NCBI GenBank assembly: GCA_941918925.1
Contig: OW799235.1
Span: 40,446,701 to 40,510,700, forward strand
Reading direction: 5' to 3'
Source of the DNA: Phyto melanocephala
Taxonomy: Eukaryota; Arthropoda; Insecta; Diptera; Rhinophoridae
Length of the DNA stretch: 64,000 nucleotides
In this document: positions 46,063 to 57,649 of the stretch, piece by piece
Position numbering within the stretch: position 1 is the first letter of the stretch
How the letters are laid out: each line of letters begins with the position of its first letter
Position numbers and translations under genes: made by a program
Notes under the pieces: model-generated
The model's database searches: none
Told to the model about the DNA's origin: nothing
Seen by the model: only the letters and a program-made list of their open reading frames with translations

Positions 46063-49000
46063 AATGTTTTAATGTTATGTGATTTTTCTTTACACAAAAT
46101 ATCGTCAATAGCGGTAATAAAAGACTGTTATTGCAATTTGTTTAAATCAATTAAATAAACTTTTATTTATTTGGGGAGAATTTATATATTTTAGTGGTTA
46201 CGTATGTTTTGTTAAACATTTGCCTAATGTGAACGAACATACGTTTAGTCTTTAGAAGTTATAAACACAACTAAGTAAATTCTCGTTAATTTTTTAAATT
46301 TAATGTGGTTTTAACTTTATTTATTGTTGCTTAGAATACAAAAATTTATAAAATTAATAGAAGAATATACATCTTTGTACTCTTCCTAAAGAAGGAAAAG
46401 TTGGAATGACTCTCGGATCTCTAGAATGAAGTTCAGATGCCTTTTCAAAAGCAGTCAGGTATAATGAGATTTCAAATTTAAAAAGTGTAAAATCGCTTTC
46501 CAGAAGGCCTGAAGTAAAAAGACCTGTTGACTTTTACCGCTGGATAATTTGTAAGTGTATAACAATTACACTGCATAAACCACTTTTATAACTTTTCCTT
46601 TTTTTATGCATTTTATAGTTATTTAAATTTATTATCAGAAGTAATTTATTATATTGGTGTAATTAACTGAAAATGTAAATACTTAGGTGTGTGAACAAAC
46701 TCAAATCTTACAATATATAAGCTACAAAAATAAATGGGATTTTTTTACATCCTGTGGCCGAATGCAACACTTTGCATGTTAAAATATAATTATTACACAT
46801 GTCCGAGTAGTAGAAAAAAAAATAAACATATTATGATTGTGAGTATGTGTGTCTTTATGTAACTTTGCTTTTATAATACTCATTTTTTAAGTTCTTTCCT
46901 TAAGCATTTTAATACTAAAAAAATGTATTACCGTTCATTGTTGATAAGAACCAACAATAATAAAGTGAACAAATGCTAAGCATTTACTTTTTGATTTCTC
47001 TAATTAAATACTAATCTTACCAATACATATACCTAGTAGTTTTGATTGTTTTATTTTGCACAATTTATTTGATTTTTAATTTAAAGATACATACATTAAT
47101 ATCCATACTTCACACTACGAATTTAGACAACATTTTGTTATATTCTCAGCATAATAACTTTATGGTGAGAGCGGTCTATACAACGTTAGTAAAGAATTTT
47201 TTACTATCAGAATGTACCGTAGTATTCCGGACACATATAAATAATGAGCAAAAATGTGTGGAAAAGTCTTACGTGAACTGAAGCATACTTGTTTTTAATA
47301 AAATTTTTATTTGATATTGCAAAATGTAATATTTTATTGAATTGCCCACTGTACGTTAATAGAAATTGCGGAAATATATAACTTCTAGTCGCCGAATATC
47401 TATATTTAGCACATTTTAATGACTATTCAACAATGTAAGGTTTTTAAAATCGATGCTGGCAGTTGTCTACTGTGTATGTCAGGGATGCCACTTTGATCTC
47501 TTCAGACCAAAATTGGTAGATTTTTTCAATCTGAATCTAACTTGGTAGCCTGATTGGTTTGTTTAAAAATTGTTAAGATTGTAGTAAAATATTAGTCTAT
47601 AACAAGAATTTAAAATTACATGTGCAAGAGCTTTGGTTCTACGTTTGAAACAAAGAAATTAAGTAGATCACTTTTAATGTCAATTAATAATACTCATACT
47701 AACGCTGCCAGGGAAAATTTATAATAAATAAATATCTTTAAATTATAATGTCTGGAAACGTTCTTTTGAAATAAAAGATTAATAGTTTTGTACGATATAA
47801 TCAATACATTAAATATCAACATTTAAAAGCTAAGTGGATTCAGAGACAGTGGCAAGGATCTAACTATCGTACTAACTAAAATGTACATTCGATACGCCTC
47901 CCATAAACCAAAAATATTTTTTATGAGTGCGGCAGTCAAAACATTTAAGTAAATAAATTATATAATTTTATTACAAATTGACTTTTTAAATAAATCCGTT
48001 TTGCTGCTATAATCGGCTTCTTAATATTCAGAAAGTCAATTTAAGAATATTGGCAGGTTTTTATTAATTTTATTAGATTTTGGTCCGTTTTTGGGAAAAT
48101 AATTAATAGGAAAATTATTATCTTAATGGCATTTATGGTGTATGTACGACCAAAGAGAAAAACCATGCTTGCGACATGATCACGGTGGTCATGTTATATT
48201 CGCCATAAAAATATTTGGTTATTGAAAACAAGTAATATTTATTTTTGTTTCATTTCATCATAGTTTTTGTCACGATTATCAAGCATTTGTTTGTATTGTA
48301 TCATTTAATGTTTATTTTTCCTAAAAATTTCGATTTTGTTGTCGTTTAAAAATAGTATGATTTGAAAAAAATAATCCGACAAAAATAAAATTATATTCAA
48401 AAGCATTAAAAATTAAAAATAATCATAAAATAATAGGTGAGACAACAGTATGATGACAAAGCAATCGAGCTATGATTTTCTTTAATAATAATTTGATTTC
48501 AACCGTTTTTCTTCTTGCTGAATACAATTTTATTATTTTAAAATTTTGAGATGTCAAAAAAAAATACACAAAAATTGCGAAAAAGTTGGAGAAACTTGAA
48601 AATAAACAAGAAAATTAAAAAAAAAAAATAAAAGTTGCAATCAAAAAGGTAAATGAGTCATTATATGCAACTAACACCTTAAGACAAAAATTTGCCGTAT
48701 GAAAGCAAAGATTGTCGATTTCAAATGAAGTCATATAAATTGTTATTGCATTATGCTTAAATTAAACTTTAGTAATGACAATTGGCAACCATTGTATGTT
48801 TTAACCACAATCGTACAATTCAATTCAATTGATTACCACATAACGATCATTATTCTTACTGTTAAAATATTTTTTTGTGTATTCTATCCTCCAATTTGAA
48901 TTTTAATACCCAAAATATTGAACTTGATAAAATTCTTAATTTTTTTTTTTATTTCTATCATAATTGAAGCTGTTGCAACCTTATCTTTGTACTCTGCTTT

Positions 49001-49689
49001 GAGCATCTCTTTGTGGTTTCATACAATTTTGTTTACAATTGCACGACAGGAATAGTTTAGGGACGAATAAAAAACGATTTCGAATCCATTCGACTCACTT
49101 GAAATTTTGTTGCTATCCATATAAAGCGATTGTTAGTAAAAGACTAATAAACTCATAGTTAAATGTAAAAATTAACATTAAATAGTTACAAAAACGTTTC
49201 AAATTGTAGATTGAAGTTAACATTTAAAATAAATAAAAAAGCTTAATATATATTTATTTGTTGTTTTCAAGTGAGATAAATATATACCGTTGCTTCTGAC
49301 TTTTTATACATTCTTTGATATGTTCACTAGCTCAATAAAATACTCTATTCGCTGGTAAAAAATCATAACGTTTAAAACGTTATGGCCTACTAATTATCGT
49401 GAACTGTGTGTGGATTATACTTAAAACCGCTTTTCATAAATCTAGTTTTATTTTAAACTTAAATAATCACTTTCTTATAAAAGCCTTAAAACAAACAAGA
49501 ATATATCCCTTTAATAACCTTATTAAAGATAATAGTATTTACAAATATAGATTTTTACTTCATTATCATTTCATTTTAAAATAATAAATAAATAATAACA
49601 GCTACAAATGATAATAAAAGTGTGTGTGACTCACTTACACGGCAACTAAGCTGTCAAAATTTCGTCATATATACGGAACTAAATTTTTA
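46063..49689. other. Non-coding, nothing recognised
   Basis: AT-rich over 3.6 kb. Open stretches at 47042-47281 and 49399-49584 have no domains. No repeat end or RNA gene that I can support. Confidence 0.45.
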
Positions 49690-49787
49690 ACTGAATATTA
49701 CCATCTGTATTCGCGAATATCGAATACAATTATTCACATTCACGAATAATTCAAAATTGATATTCGCTACATCACTAGTATGCAACC
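49690..49787 (-). repeat. hAT-like terminal sequence (right end)
   Basis: It ends ATTGATATTCGCTACATCACTA, the reverse complement of the 8717 end, preceded by ATTCGCGAATATCGAATAC and ATTCACATTCACGAATAA. It must end an element on its left; the partner start may be the words near 45080. Confidence 0.4.
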
Positions 49788-49922
49788 ATTGAGTAGGTGA
49801 AAGCACTGTTCCAGCAATTATGTATTTATATGAATAAATATTTTCATAGATTCTATGATCTTAGTTATAAAATATTAGCTATAAATTTATTTTATTACGT
49901 GTTAGTTTTAAGAAAGTAAATA

Positions 49923-50845
49923 AAGGGTGTTTTTTTAAGCCCGATAGAACTTGAAATTGTAAAAAATAACACAAAAAATTAAATTGTAACCAAAATTTTT
50001 TTTTTATTCGAAAGATCAATACGTGACATTAACATTTGAAAATGATTTCGGGCATATGGGCACCGCGGCTGTTCTTGACGAAGCGCATTCTGGACGTCCG
50101 TTGTTTTATCGCAAAATTGTGTTCAGCGATGAGGCGCATTTTTGGCTTAACGGGTTTGTTAATAAGCAAAATTGCCGCATATGGAGCGAGACCAATCCAC
50201 AAGAGACCCTACAGACTCCATTACATCCAGAAAAGTGCACCGTTTGGTGCGGTTTTCACGCTGGTGGCATCATCGGACCTTATTTCTTCAAAAATGAGGC
50301 CGGAGCTCGCGTTATGGTCAATGGAGATCGTTACCGCACCATGATAAATGATTTTTTGTTTGAAAATATGGATGACATTGATCCGGAGGAGATGTGGTTT
50401 CAATAGGATGGCGCTACGTGCCATACGGCGAACGCAACCATCGACTTATTGAAATCAAAATTTGGCGATAAGTTGATTTCGAGAAATGGACCTGTCAATT
50501 GGCCTCCAAGGTCGTGCGATTTGACACCTCTCGATTATTTCCTGTGGGGCTACGTGAAGTCACTGGTTTATGCTGATAAACCAGCAACAATTGACGCCTT
50601 GGAGGCCAGCATTGTTCATGTTATTCGTGACATACGGCCAGCAGTGCTCGAAAAAGTGGCCCAAAATTGGACGTCCAGAATGCGCTTCGTCAAGAACAGC
50701 CGCGGTGCCCATATGCCCGAAATCATTTTCAAATGTTAATGTCACGTATTGATCTTTCGAATAAAAAAAAAATTTTGATTACAATTTAATTTTTTGTGTT
50801 ATTTTTTACAATTTCAAGTTCTATCGGGCTTAAAAAAACACCCTT
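49923..50845 (+). mobile_element. Mariner-like element with 177-bp inverted repeats
   Basis: TA duplications at 49921-49922 and 50846-50847 flank a 923-bp element with ends AAGGGTGTTTTTTTAAGCCC. The inverted repeats run 49923-50099 and 50669-50845, 177 bp each and practically identical. Ordinary mariner ends are a few tens of bases. Here the right repeat includes the last ~25 codons of the transposase, so the left repeat is an inverted copy of the coding end, replacing promoter, start and DNA-binding domain. High identity of the two arms suggests a recent event or gene conversion. Confidence 0.92.
50100..50739 (+). pseudogene. Mariner-like transposase, N-terminus lost, one stop codon
   Basis: From the repeat edge the frame reads LFYRKIVFSDEAHFWLNGFV (first catalytic Asp), NKQNCRIWSETNP, TVWCGFHAGGIIGPYFFKN, VNGDRYRTMINDFLF and EEMWFQ. 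A TAG at 50404-50406 (CAG expected) interrupts it, then DGATCHTANATIDLL (second Asp, codon 50407). WPPRSCDLTPLDYFLWGYVK follows with the third Asp at 50518, 36 residues after the second, and it ends IIFKC at 50739. All three catalytic Asp remain. The frame upstream (from 50023) is antisense of the element's own C terminus. No helix-turn-helix, so it cannot bind its ends. Confidence 0.92.
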
Positions 50846-51300
50846 TATGTATATGTAACTCAAATTATATTATCAAATCGTTAATTTGTTTCTTCTTTCA
50901 ATTGTGTAAAGTTAAAAAACGCAAAATCATCTAAAAGATTTCTATCATTATTGGGTTTTAGCATTAAATTATAAATATGTATTAATGCCTGTACAAACAT
51001 ACATAGCTGCTGAGATACACACATATATAGCTACATATATACATATATGTATGTATGTGCGTGTTTAGCACGCCTTTTGCAATCGTGTAGTCGTTAAATA
51101 AAAACAAAAACGAATAGGAATGTCAAAAAAGGTACACAAATAAATGATAAATTTAAAAATTTTCTTGTTAGTTTTTATCCTTTTATCTTCTGTAGATTTT
51201 TTTTACATTTTACCTTTATGCACAATGTACCAAATGTTCTGTAACATAATGGCGGTGAATTTGTGACATTTTAAATCTTTCACGATGGTAGGAAGCAACA

Positions 51301-51591
51301 TCACCACCTGAACACTTTCTGTAACATTAGAATTGTTGCTGTAGATGATAAAGTTGTTACAATCTTTTGAATGTAGCCACGGGCTATACTTAATCCATCT
51401 GTGGCAGAACTTCTACTGCTTCGAGCGGCTCCCTCAATAATGTTGTTGTTGTCGACTTCGTGGAGAACAGGAAAGCTGATGCCAGGCAATACTGTTTCTT
51501 CCGTCACAAACAGTCTCTTGTGTTTACAGTGTTTCTGTTTTCTATAGGATTTCGTAATGTTTACGTTGTAACCCTCCAGGTATTCCGTATT
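51301..51591 (-). CDS. MOXD1/DBH-like monooxygenase gene, terminal coding exon
   Basis: This is the last exon of the minus-strand gene: 97 codons including TGA at 51301-51303. The acceptor is ...GACATTAAG after a T-rich tract, and it begins in phase 0, matching the phase-0 donor at 55953. The encoded tail begins NTEYLEGYNVNITKSYRKQK, is basic at first (KHCKHKRLF), then has EETVLPGISFPVLHEVDNNN, a Ser-rich stretch, and a mildly hydrophobic end (IVTTLSSTATILMLQKVFRW). Tails of this family are poorly conserved, so this exon rests on phase, splice signal and open frame rather than similarity. Two possible N-glycosylation sites lie at the start. Other acceptors cannot be excluded. Confidence 0.7.
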   Translation of the reverse strand, partial: NTEYLEGYNVNITKSYRKQKHCKHKRLFVTEETVLPGISFPVLHEVDNNNIIEGAARSSRSSATDGLSIARGYIQKIVTTLSSTATILMLQKVFRW

Positions 51592-51801
51592 CTTAATGTC
51601 ATAAAAACGATAGAATATACAATGGAAGAGAAATAAAAAAAATATATAAATAAATGATATTGTTAGAACATTGTTTTTAGACAAACGTAAGAGTTGAAAA
51701 ATATTAGCACCATAAACCGTAAGCAAACAAAAGAGACAAATTGCCAGTTTTGCCAGTTAAGGGCATGAAGCTTTAATCATAAAAACTAAAAATATTGGTT
51801 A

Positions 51802-53130
51802 CAATGGTCTGCAGCAAAAGTAGCCCTTAAATCAAAATATAAATGTGTGCTAAAAAGATTTTCAAGCGCTAAATTCAAATTCATTGTCAGTCTGGGCTCA
51901 GAGTTCTTTATTGGCCTGCCTAATATTTCGCCCGAAATAATGCAAAGCATTTATGCTGATACTTGAGAAAGATTGAGCGATTTTGATGTAAATACAAATA
52001 CAGCAAATGGTTAGAAAGAGAATTTCTTTAAGTCAGCTAAATAACGTTTTTTATACATATTTTAAAGTGTTAAGGAGTTATTCAAAAATGGTTTCCAAAG
52101 CGGCATTAAAATACTATAATGGCGAATAAAAATCGGTTGACAAATATTGCTTTTATTCATGATTATTCATGATGACACCTATACTATTAAGATAGTATAG
52201 ATAGTTTAGATATTTAATAGCTAACACTAATTCAAATTTTTGGTAATAAATTAAACATGTAATATGAGGGTTAACCATTTATAAAATTAGATTTTATTTT
52301 TCTTTTTAAACATTAATTCAGCTGAAGTTTCTCGTACAATCGACAAATAAAAATCTCCTAGCATTTCTTCTGACCGTTTTCAATTGTACCGCTCTTCTAT
52401 ATGCAACATGACTTGGTGGAATCTTTCACCATATTTAACTAATATTGCAGCTAAATTTTTTTCATATTTTTCATTTTTGTATCACTGTGGGACTTAAGTT
52501 TTAAGATATTGAAAGCCTTCACCATCATTTTTTATTGCTTTCAAAAAGTTTTTCATTAGACATTTGCATAAAAAACAAAATAATTTAATATATCCTGCTC
52601 GTAATCCAGTAAGTATAGCTACAACTTTCAAGACAGCACAAATGTTTCAAGAATACTGTAAATGTATTAGTTCTAACGAGTAATAACTTCATATTTGTGA
52701 AGTTTTCTTTCATGTTTGTTGCATGTGTTAGTGAAACCGATGGATATTTATTGTCATTGTGAGGTAAAGCGTCTTTGAAGCCAATCTTGGATGAATCAAT
52801 AAAGAGTCGCCATACCCAGACTTTTCAGTAAAATACATTTCTCGTAAAGATTCCTGGGTATCATCACAAAGCACTAAGTCGCTGTCTCTTTTGAAACAGC
52901 CCAGAGAGTCTTCATGCCCATTTCAAAAATATGAGACCTTCGTGTTCGTATTCAACAAATTCCATTGCTGTAATATTGATGCAAAAAGATGAAACTTTAA
53001 TTTTAACAGTATTAAGTCTCGAACAAGGTGATTTAGGTCAGACTGTTTTATAAACTTTGATTTGCACCCGCTTAAAACACTAAAATACAAGTCGTAGTCT
53101 CTAAAATTATTACTAAGAAAAACTGATAAA
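51802..53130 (-). mobile_element. Relic of the CACTGSTCTGCA transposon family, copy 2
   Basis: The left edge CAATGGTCTGCAGCAAAAG is followed by GATTTTCAAGCGCTAAATTC, the same order as the ends at 56782/60657 and 18836. A decayed coding region on the minus strand (52330-53010) matches the one in the 3.9-kb copy. The opposite end near 53100-53220 is not recognisable; a mariner scrap lies there. Located in the last intron of the monooxygenase-like gene. Confidence 0.65.
52330..53010 (-). pseudogene. Decayed gene of the unnamed FVGxQI/EHGERFHQ protein family
   Basis: Across minus-strand frames, with stops and shifts: LIHPR/DSSK-type start of the central domain near 52790 (D-S-S-K-I-G-F-K readable by frame change); SVSLTHATNMKENFTNMK; CAVLKVVAILTGLRAGYIK (about 52590-52650); LMKNFLKAIKNDGEGFQYLK (about 52490-52560); then a jump to VKYGERFHQVMLHIEERYN and SEEMLGDFYLSIVRE (about 52330-52430). 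The last block is absent from the copy at 57650-58945, so together the two show more of the protein. Function unknown; conserved Asp, Asp and Glu positions could suit an RNase H-fold nuclease, which is only inference. Confidence 0.7.
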
Positions 53131-53222
53131 TCTGTTTAAAACTAGGCGATATAAAGGCACAAAAATACATATTTATCGGTGCTTTTACCAACATTTACAA
53201 ATGAAATTTGTTTTTATTTCTA

Positions 53223-53810
53223 AAGGGTGGTTAAATTTTAAGGGCTGATGTTGTGATGCGAACCACACCTAAACGTCAAGTTTTTTTTCTGGATTTCATT
53301 TGATATTTCTCAATCCCAGACTTATTCAATTTGAAACATAGAAAGATACAAAATCGAACAACGAGTTCAAGTTATTCAGGCTTATTATGAAAATGGGCGT
53401 TTAAATCAAAACGCATTTCGTGCACTTCGTGATTATTTTGGTCAACATAATCGCTCAAATTTGTCCACCCACAATCGGGTGAATTGAGAAATATTTTTAA
53501 ATTTTAGCAAAACACGTTTGTATGAAATGTGAAAACATCTGTAAATGCCTTCTTAGTTCATTGAATGGAAAGCATTGCTGTCAATCCCACTCATTATCGT
53601 ACCCAACAATTGAATATCAACATTGTCATTGAAAATTTGGACCATCGAGTGGAGGTGTACTGGCGTATCCACTTCTTCCACATCAATATTGGTATAAAAC
53701 GAAAGAAATTGACTTTAGAATTAAAACAAAATTTAAAATTGAAGATGGCGTCGAAAATAATAAAACAAAATAAACATACGAAATTATGTAGTATTTTGTT
53801 TACAATTATT
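53223..53810 (+). mobile_element. Truncated mariner family B copy
   Basis: TA precedes AAGGGTGGTTAAATTTTAAG, then ACACCTAAACGTCAAG. The plus strand gives EQRVQVIQAYYENGR and NAFRALRDYFGQHNRSN (helix-turn-helix, about 53358-53465). Then come traces of the linker (TQQLNINIVIENLD, about 53605) and LTLELKQNLKLK near 53720, where family members have a KI.LTQELKP word. No catalytic domain and no right end. Most likely the 5' third of an element. Confidence 0.7.
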
Positions 53811-55249
53811 GTTTAGGAAGAAAGTTAAAAAAAATTAATTTAATGTAAGTTTTCTGTGCTTAAGATAAATTTCTATGTTAGGATTTTTAGGATATTTAAA
53901 ACTTAATGTATCTTCAAAATAGGTTTCTGGAAGTACTTCCAGCATTCTATTATTTACTTCTAGTATTCACTTATTGATATTGAGAAGTTTTCTGGCGTAC
54001 GGATTCTATCGCATATGTTTTGGCACTCCTCCACCCAAAAGGTCTTTGCATCAGTAATATTTTTGGCTTATTATTTTTGTAACTTCTATTCATTTAAATG
54101 TAAAACAGTGGTGAAACTTCAAAGTTTAAGTTTAAAGAGAGCTTAGGCCGATTTCCATATGAAGAATGTAAGTTGGTATATTTTTAAGGAAATATAAAAT
54201 TTTTGGCAGAATATCAAAATAAAGTCCCATATTGGGAAACAATAAAATATAAAAGGCTTTATGGCAGCAGTAAAAAATTTTTATTTTTCTAATGTTAGAT
54301 TTTTTTGTGATGATTTGTAGAAGTTGACCATTTTGATTCAATTTTCATTTTTGACAGTTTGTTTTCCGAAAGTATAATAGTATTACCTACATCATAATTT
54401 TATTTGAAGTTTTAAGATATTCTTATTCTACTACAAAAGAAATTATAATTTATTTTGTAAGATTTATCTCTCAGCTCCACGAAATACAGTATGTAAATGG
54501 TGTATAAATATCATTATCAATTTCTTAAGAGATCCTTAGTTATTTAAAAACTTTGAAAATATTTATTTTATTCTTTTAACCCATATCTGATGTACAGAAG
54601 TGAGTTTATGGTATTTTAAGTACATCTGCTTCTAAGTTTAGTCAACTTTTGCGTTACTAAAGAGCAAAACTAAAAATTTCATCACAAAAGTTAACAAATC
54701 ACTAATTTTTTTATTGTAGCAAAAAATTTTAAATTTCTTCTTATAAATTTAAATTAAAATTGCCTTTTTATTGTTAAGACTATTTTCTAATAAAAATGAG
54801 TGCCAGTTTCGTAACTTAAAAAAGTTATTTGTCAAACATTGCGTAGTTGACACATGAGTTATTTAATTAATTTCGGTAAGTGTATCTGACTTTTCTATTT
54901 TAAAATCTATTACCTATGTCTTTTTGTTCAAATCAAAAATTGTTCAAAAAATTTAAGATAAACTGTTCATTAAAAAAATATTTTCTTCTTTCTAGAACGA
55001 TTTTCTATATAACAATTTACAATTATAATTAATTTATTTTAAATCTCAGAAAGGAACTAATATATTTTAAGTATTGGAGTTATTATCGTGAAAGTTGAAT
55101 TCTCACGTAAAACTTATGTTTGTGAAAAGCTTATTAGTATCGTTTGAGTAGTATTATTTTTTCTACCATTAAAATGTATTCTCAGAGGAATTTAATGTAT
55201 GCGCAAAGTCTTAAGCCTATAGCACATGAAATGTAAAAAGCCAATGCAC
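53811..55249. other. Intronic sequence, nothing recognised
   Basis: AT-rich part of the last intron of the monooxygenase-like gene. Confidence 0.5.
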
Positions 55250-55543
55250 ATGTGGGTGTGACGTCACAAAAAAGAAAGCTGTATATGCAAAATTTGAGAT
55301 AAAACGTTATATGAGAGGTGGGTGTAAAAGTGGGCGTGTCACCTTAATTTTCCGTTAATAAAAATCCTTTGACTAAAAAGTAAAATTTCAGAATCGTACA
55401 TCTAATTTTTCAGTTTTATTACGTTTTAAATTTTAAATATACCGAAATAGACACTGTGCGGCATATTTACATGTACATTTTGATCTATAACTTCTTAAGT
55501 TATGTATAGATTTGAGCAATAAGGAAGGATATTGTTTTACCAA

Positions 55544-55585
<42 letters not shown>

Positions 55586-55745
55586 GAAGTTTCATGGCTC
55601 TACGTTAATGCGTTTAGACACAATTGCATTTTATTCGATGTGGGAAGGACATGGTTTTTTTGACCCACTCTTACATTACGAGCTATAACTGTCTTCCTTC
55701 CGATTTAGCCCATTTTCAATACCAAACAAACTTTGTGTATTTATG
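55250..55745 (+). repeat. 3' part of the GTGGGCGTGTC repeat subfamily
   Basis: AAAAGTGGGCGTGTCACCTT, TTTTGATCTATAACTTCTTA and GTTTCATGGCTCTACGTTAA follow the order of 24820-25740. A TA microsatellite is inserted at 55546-55583. Confidence 0.75.
55546..55583. repeat. (TA)n microsatellite
   Basis: Nineteen or so TA units. Confidence 0.95.
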
Positions 55746-55952
55746 TGTTTCATTAGACTATAGAATAAGTATATAAAGGGAGTTGTGAATTGAAAGAAAT
55801 ATAAAATAGTTATCACACTTTTAGAGTTGTGCTAATTGTACCTACCTACTTTAATAAGCATCAGTATATGAAATAAAGACTGTATTTTTCTGACGATTCG
55901 ATTACGTTACCTTTACGATTTTCAGTCGAATTTAAATTATCAATAATCTTAC

Positions 55953-56121
55953 CGGCACAATATGATTGTTTGCACCCCAACATATTGGTTTAAATGAGCC
56001 TTCCCTGGTAGCATTTTGAAACTCGATAAAATGATTTTGCCAATCGTAAGACAGAAGTCTTGCTTCCAACGTCATTCCTGACAGTTCTGGGGGAGATGAT
56101 ATTAATACAGGATTTGAATCC
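55953..56121 (-). CDS. MOXD1/DBH-like monooxygenase gene, coding exon
   Basis: 169 bp between TTTATTTTCAG (acceptor) and GTAAGATTATTG (donor). It starts in phase 2 (one base completes a codon with AC from the previous exon) and ends in phase 0. It encodes DSNPVLISSPPELSGMTLEA, then RLLSYDWQNHFIEFQNATRE, then GSFKPICWGANNHIVP. The block corresponds to the part after the copper domain in MOXD1-like proteins, where a conserved W..F/ FQN....G.FKP.CW pattern follows a PPE...L linker. One N-glycosylation site (NAT). Codon phases with both neighbours match, which makes the exon secure. Confidence 0.92.
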
Positions 56122-56781
56122 CTGAAAATAAACAATAAAAAAGATCATTTTACATTTATTATATATTTTCACTTATAACTGATGCATGCAAAATAAGGTG
56201 ATAATTGTATAACGTCAAAAAAAGTGAACATATGTACTCGTATGTATATAAAATTAAAAAATGTTCGATTTCAATTAAGGTTCTTTAGGCTCAATATTGT
56301 CATTATTATTTTAAGCAAAATTTTAAATTATTTTGCTTTTAGCTAATGAGAAGCTAAAAGCTATAATAAGCTCTAAAACTATTTAAAATTAGATGTTATA
56401 TCCTTATATTGTTGTCGGTTGAAATTGTATAACATTCCTCTTTCTCTATAGTTCGATCATGTATTTATTTCATAGTATCTTTCTAGTTTAACCTAAATCG
56501 CACTTTCGTAATTTTCTATGGAAAATAAGACATCTCTCGGTAAAAGACATTCTTTGAATTTTATCTTCATACAATCGAATATTAAAAGACAGTAAGGTAG
56601 ACACAAAATTCTAAAAATTTTTATTTAATATATTAAATCGTTGATTATTTTTTAATATTTATCAAGTATTTAGAAAATTTATAATAAAGATGATCAAGAG
56701 CTAAATAGTCTTTAAGCCCACTTAAGTTCTGGATTACTTTACTATTAGATCACTAAATGTTAATTAATTTTTCCTGATTAC

Positions 56782-57290
56782 ACTGCTCTGCAAAAAATAA
56801 ATAAAAAAATGTTTTGTCTTGCCATTGATTAAAACTATGCGAACTTTGTGGATTTTTATGCGCTGAACTCAAATCCGTTGTCGGTTTTTTTCCATCAGAT
56901 CTGGATTTTTTTTTATGGGCGTGGCAAATTTTTTCCCCTTAATTAGTCAGGTACGGAGACAAATTTCGAGAAAACTCGAGAAAAAGTCATCGGATTTTCA
57001 AAAATAAAACACCAGGAGATGTGTAACAAAATTGTATTTATTTAATTAGAATAAAATTTTTCTGTCTCTTATCGTTTTGAAACTATTAAAAAATTCATGG
57101 AGAAAAAATTTTTTTTCGTGCAAAATTCGTAATATTTTTCAATTTAAAAATAGAATTAAGAAAAATATAAAGCAAATATTCAAAATTTTAAATTTTTTTC
57201 TGAGAGCTACTTATCTTGAAAATAAAAAAAGCCATAAACCATAAAAATCGGTTAAAAAATGTCAATTTACCGCAGGTACCCAATATTTTA
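56782..57290 (+). repeat. Left terminal inverted repeat arm
   Basis: About 509 bp, pairs with 60194-60657 in inverted orientation with moderate divergence and small indels. Confidence 0.8.
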
Positions 57291-57649
57291 ATGCAACCAG
57301 CCTTACATATGATATATGTAACATTTCGTTAGGTGAGCAGGTAATGGAACTAAAGTACAACGGTATTTTGCATAGTTCTTGGAATTAATATTTATAACAG
57401 TATTTTTCAATTACCTGTGATTTCAAATTAAGAAAATTAGGGTAGATTCTGGTATTTATTGTATATATAGAAGCTAATGGGCAATAAGTTAGTCACTTTT
57501 AATTTGAATATCGTGCGGTTAAAATCGGCAACAGTAAATAGATCTTATAGTGTACTTTGTTATTGTGTAAAGAAATAAAGCAATAAAAGAATCCACAAAC
57601 GCTTTCATATTACAAAATGTCAAGGATTTGTAACAAATCTCTAAATTTA

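Noticed and set aside
8717..49787. One giant 41-kb element bounded by matching ends
   Set aside because: Too many unrelated nested insertions and closer partner ends; no coding evidence for a giant element.
50023..50099. MTLTFENDFGHMG... as a real N terminus
   Set aside because: It is the antisense of the transposase C terminus, present twice because of the inverted repeats.
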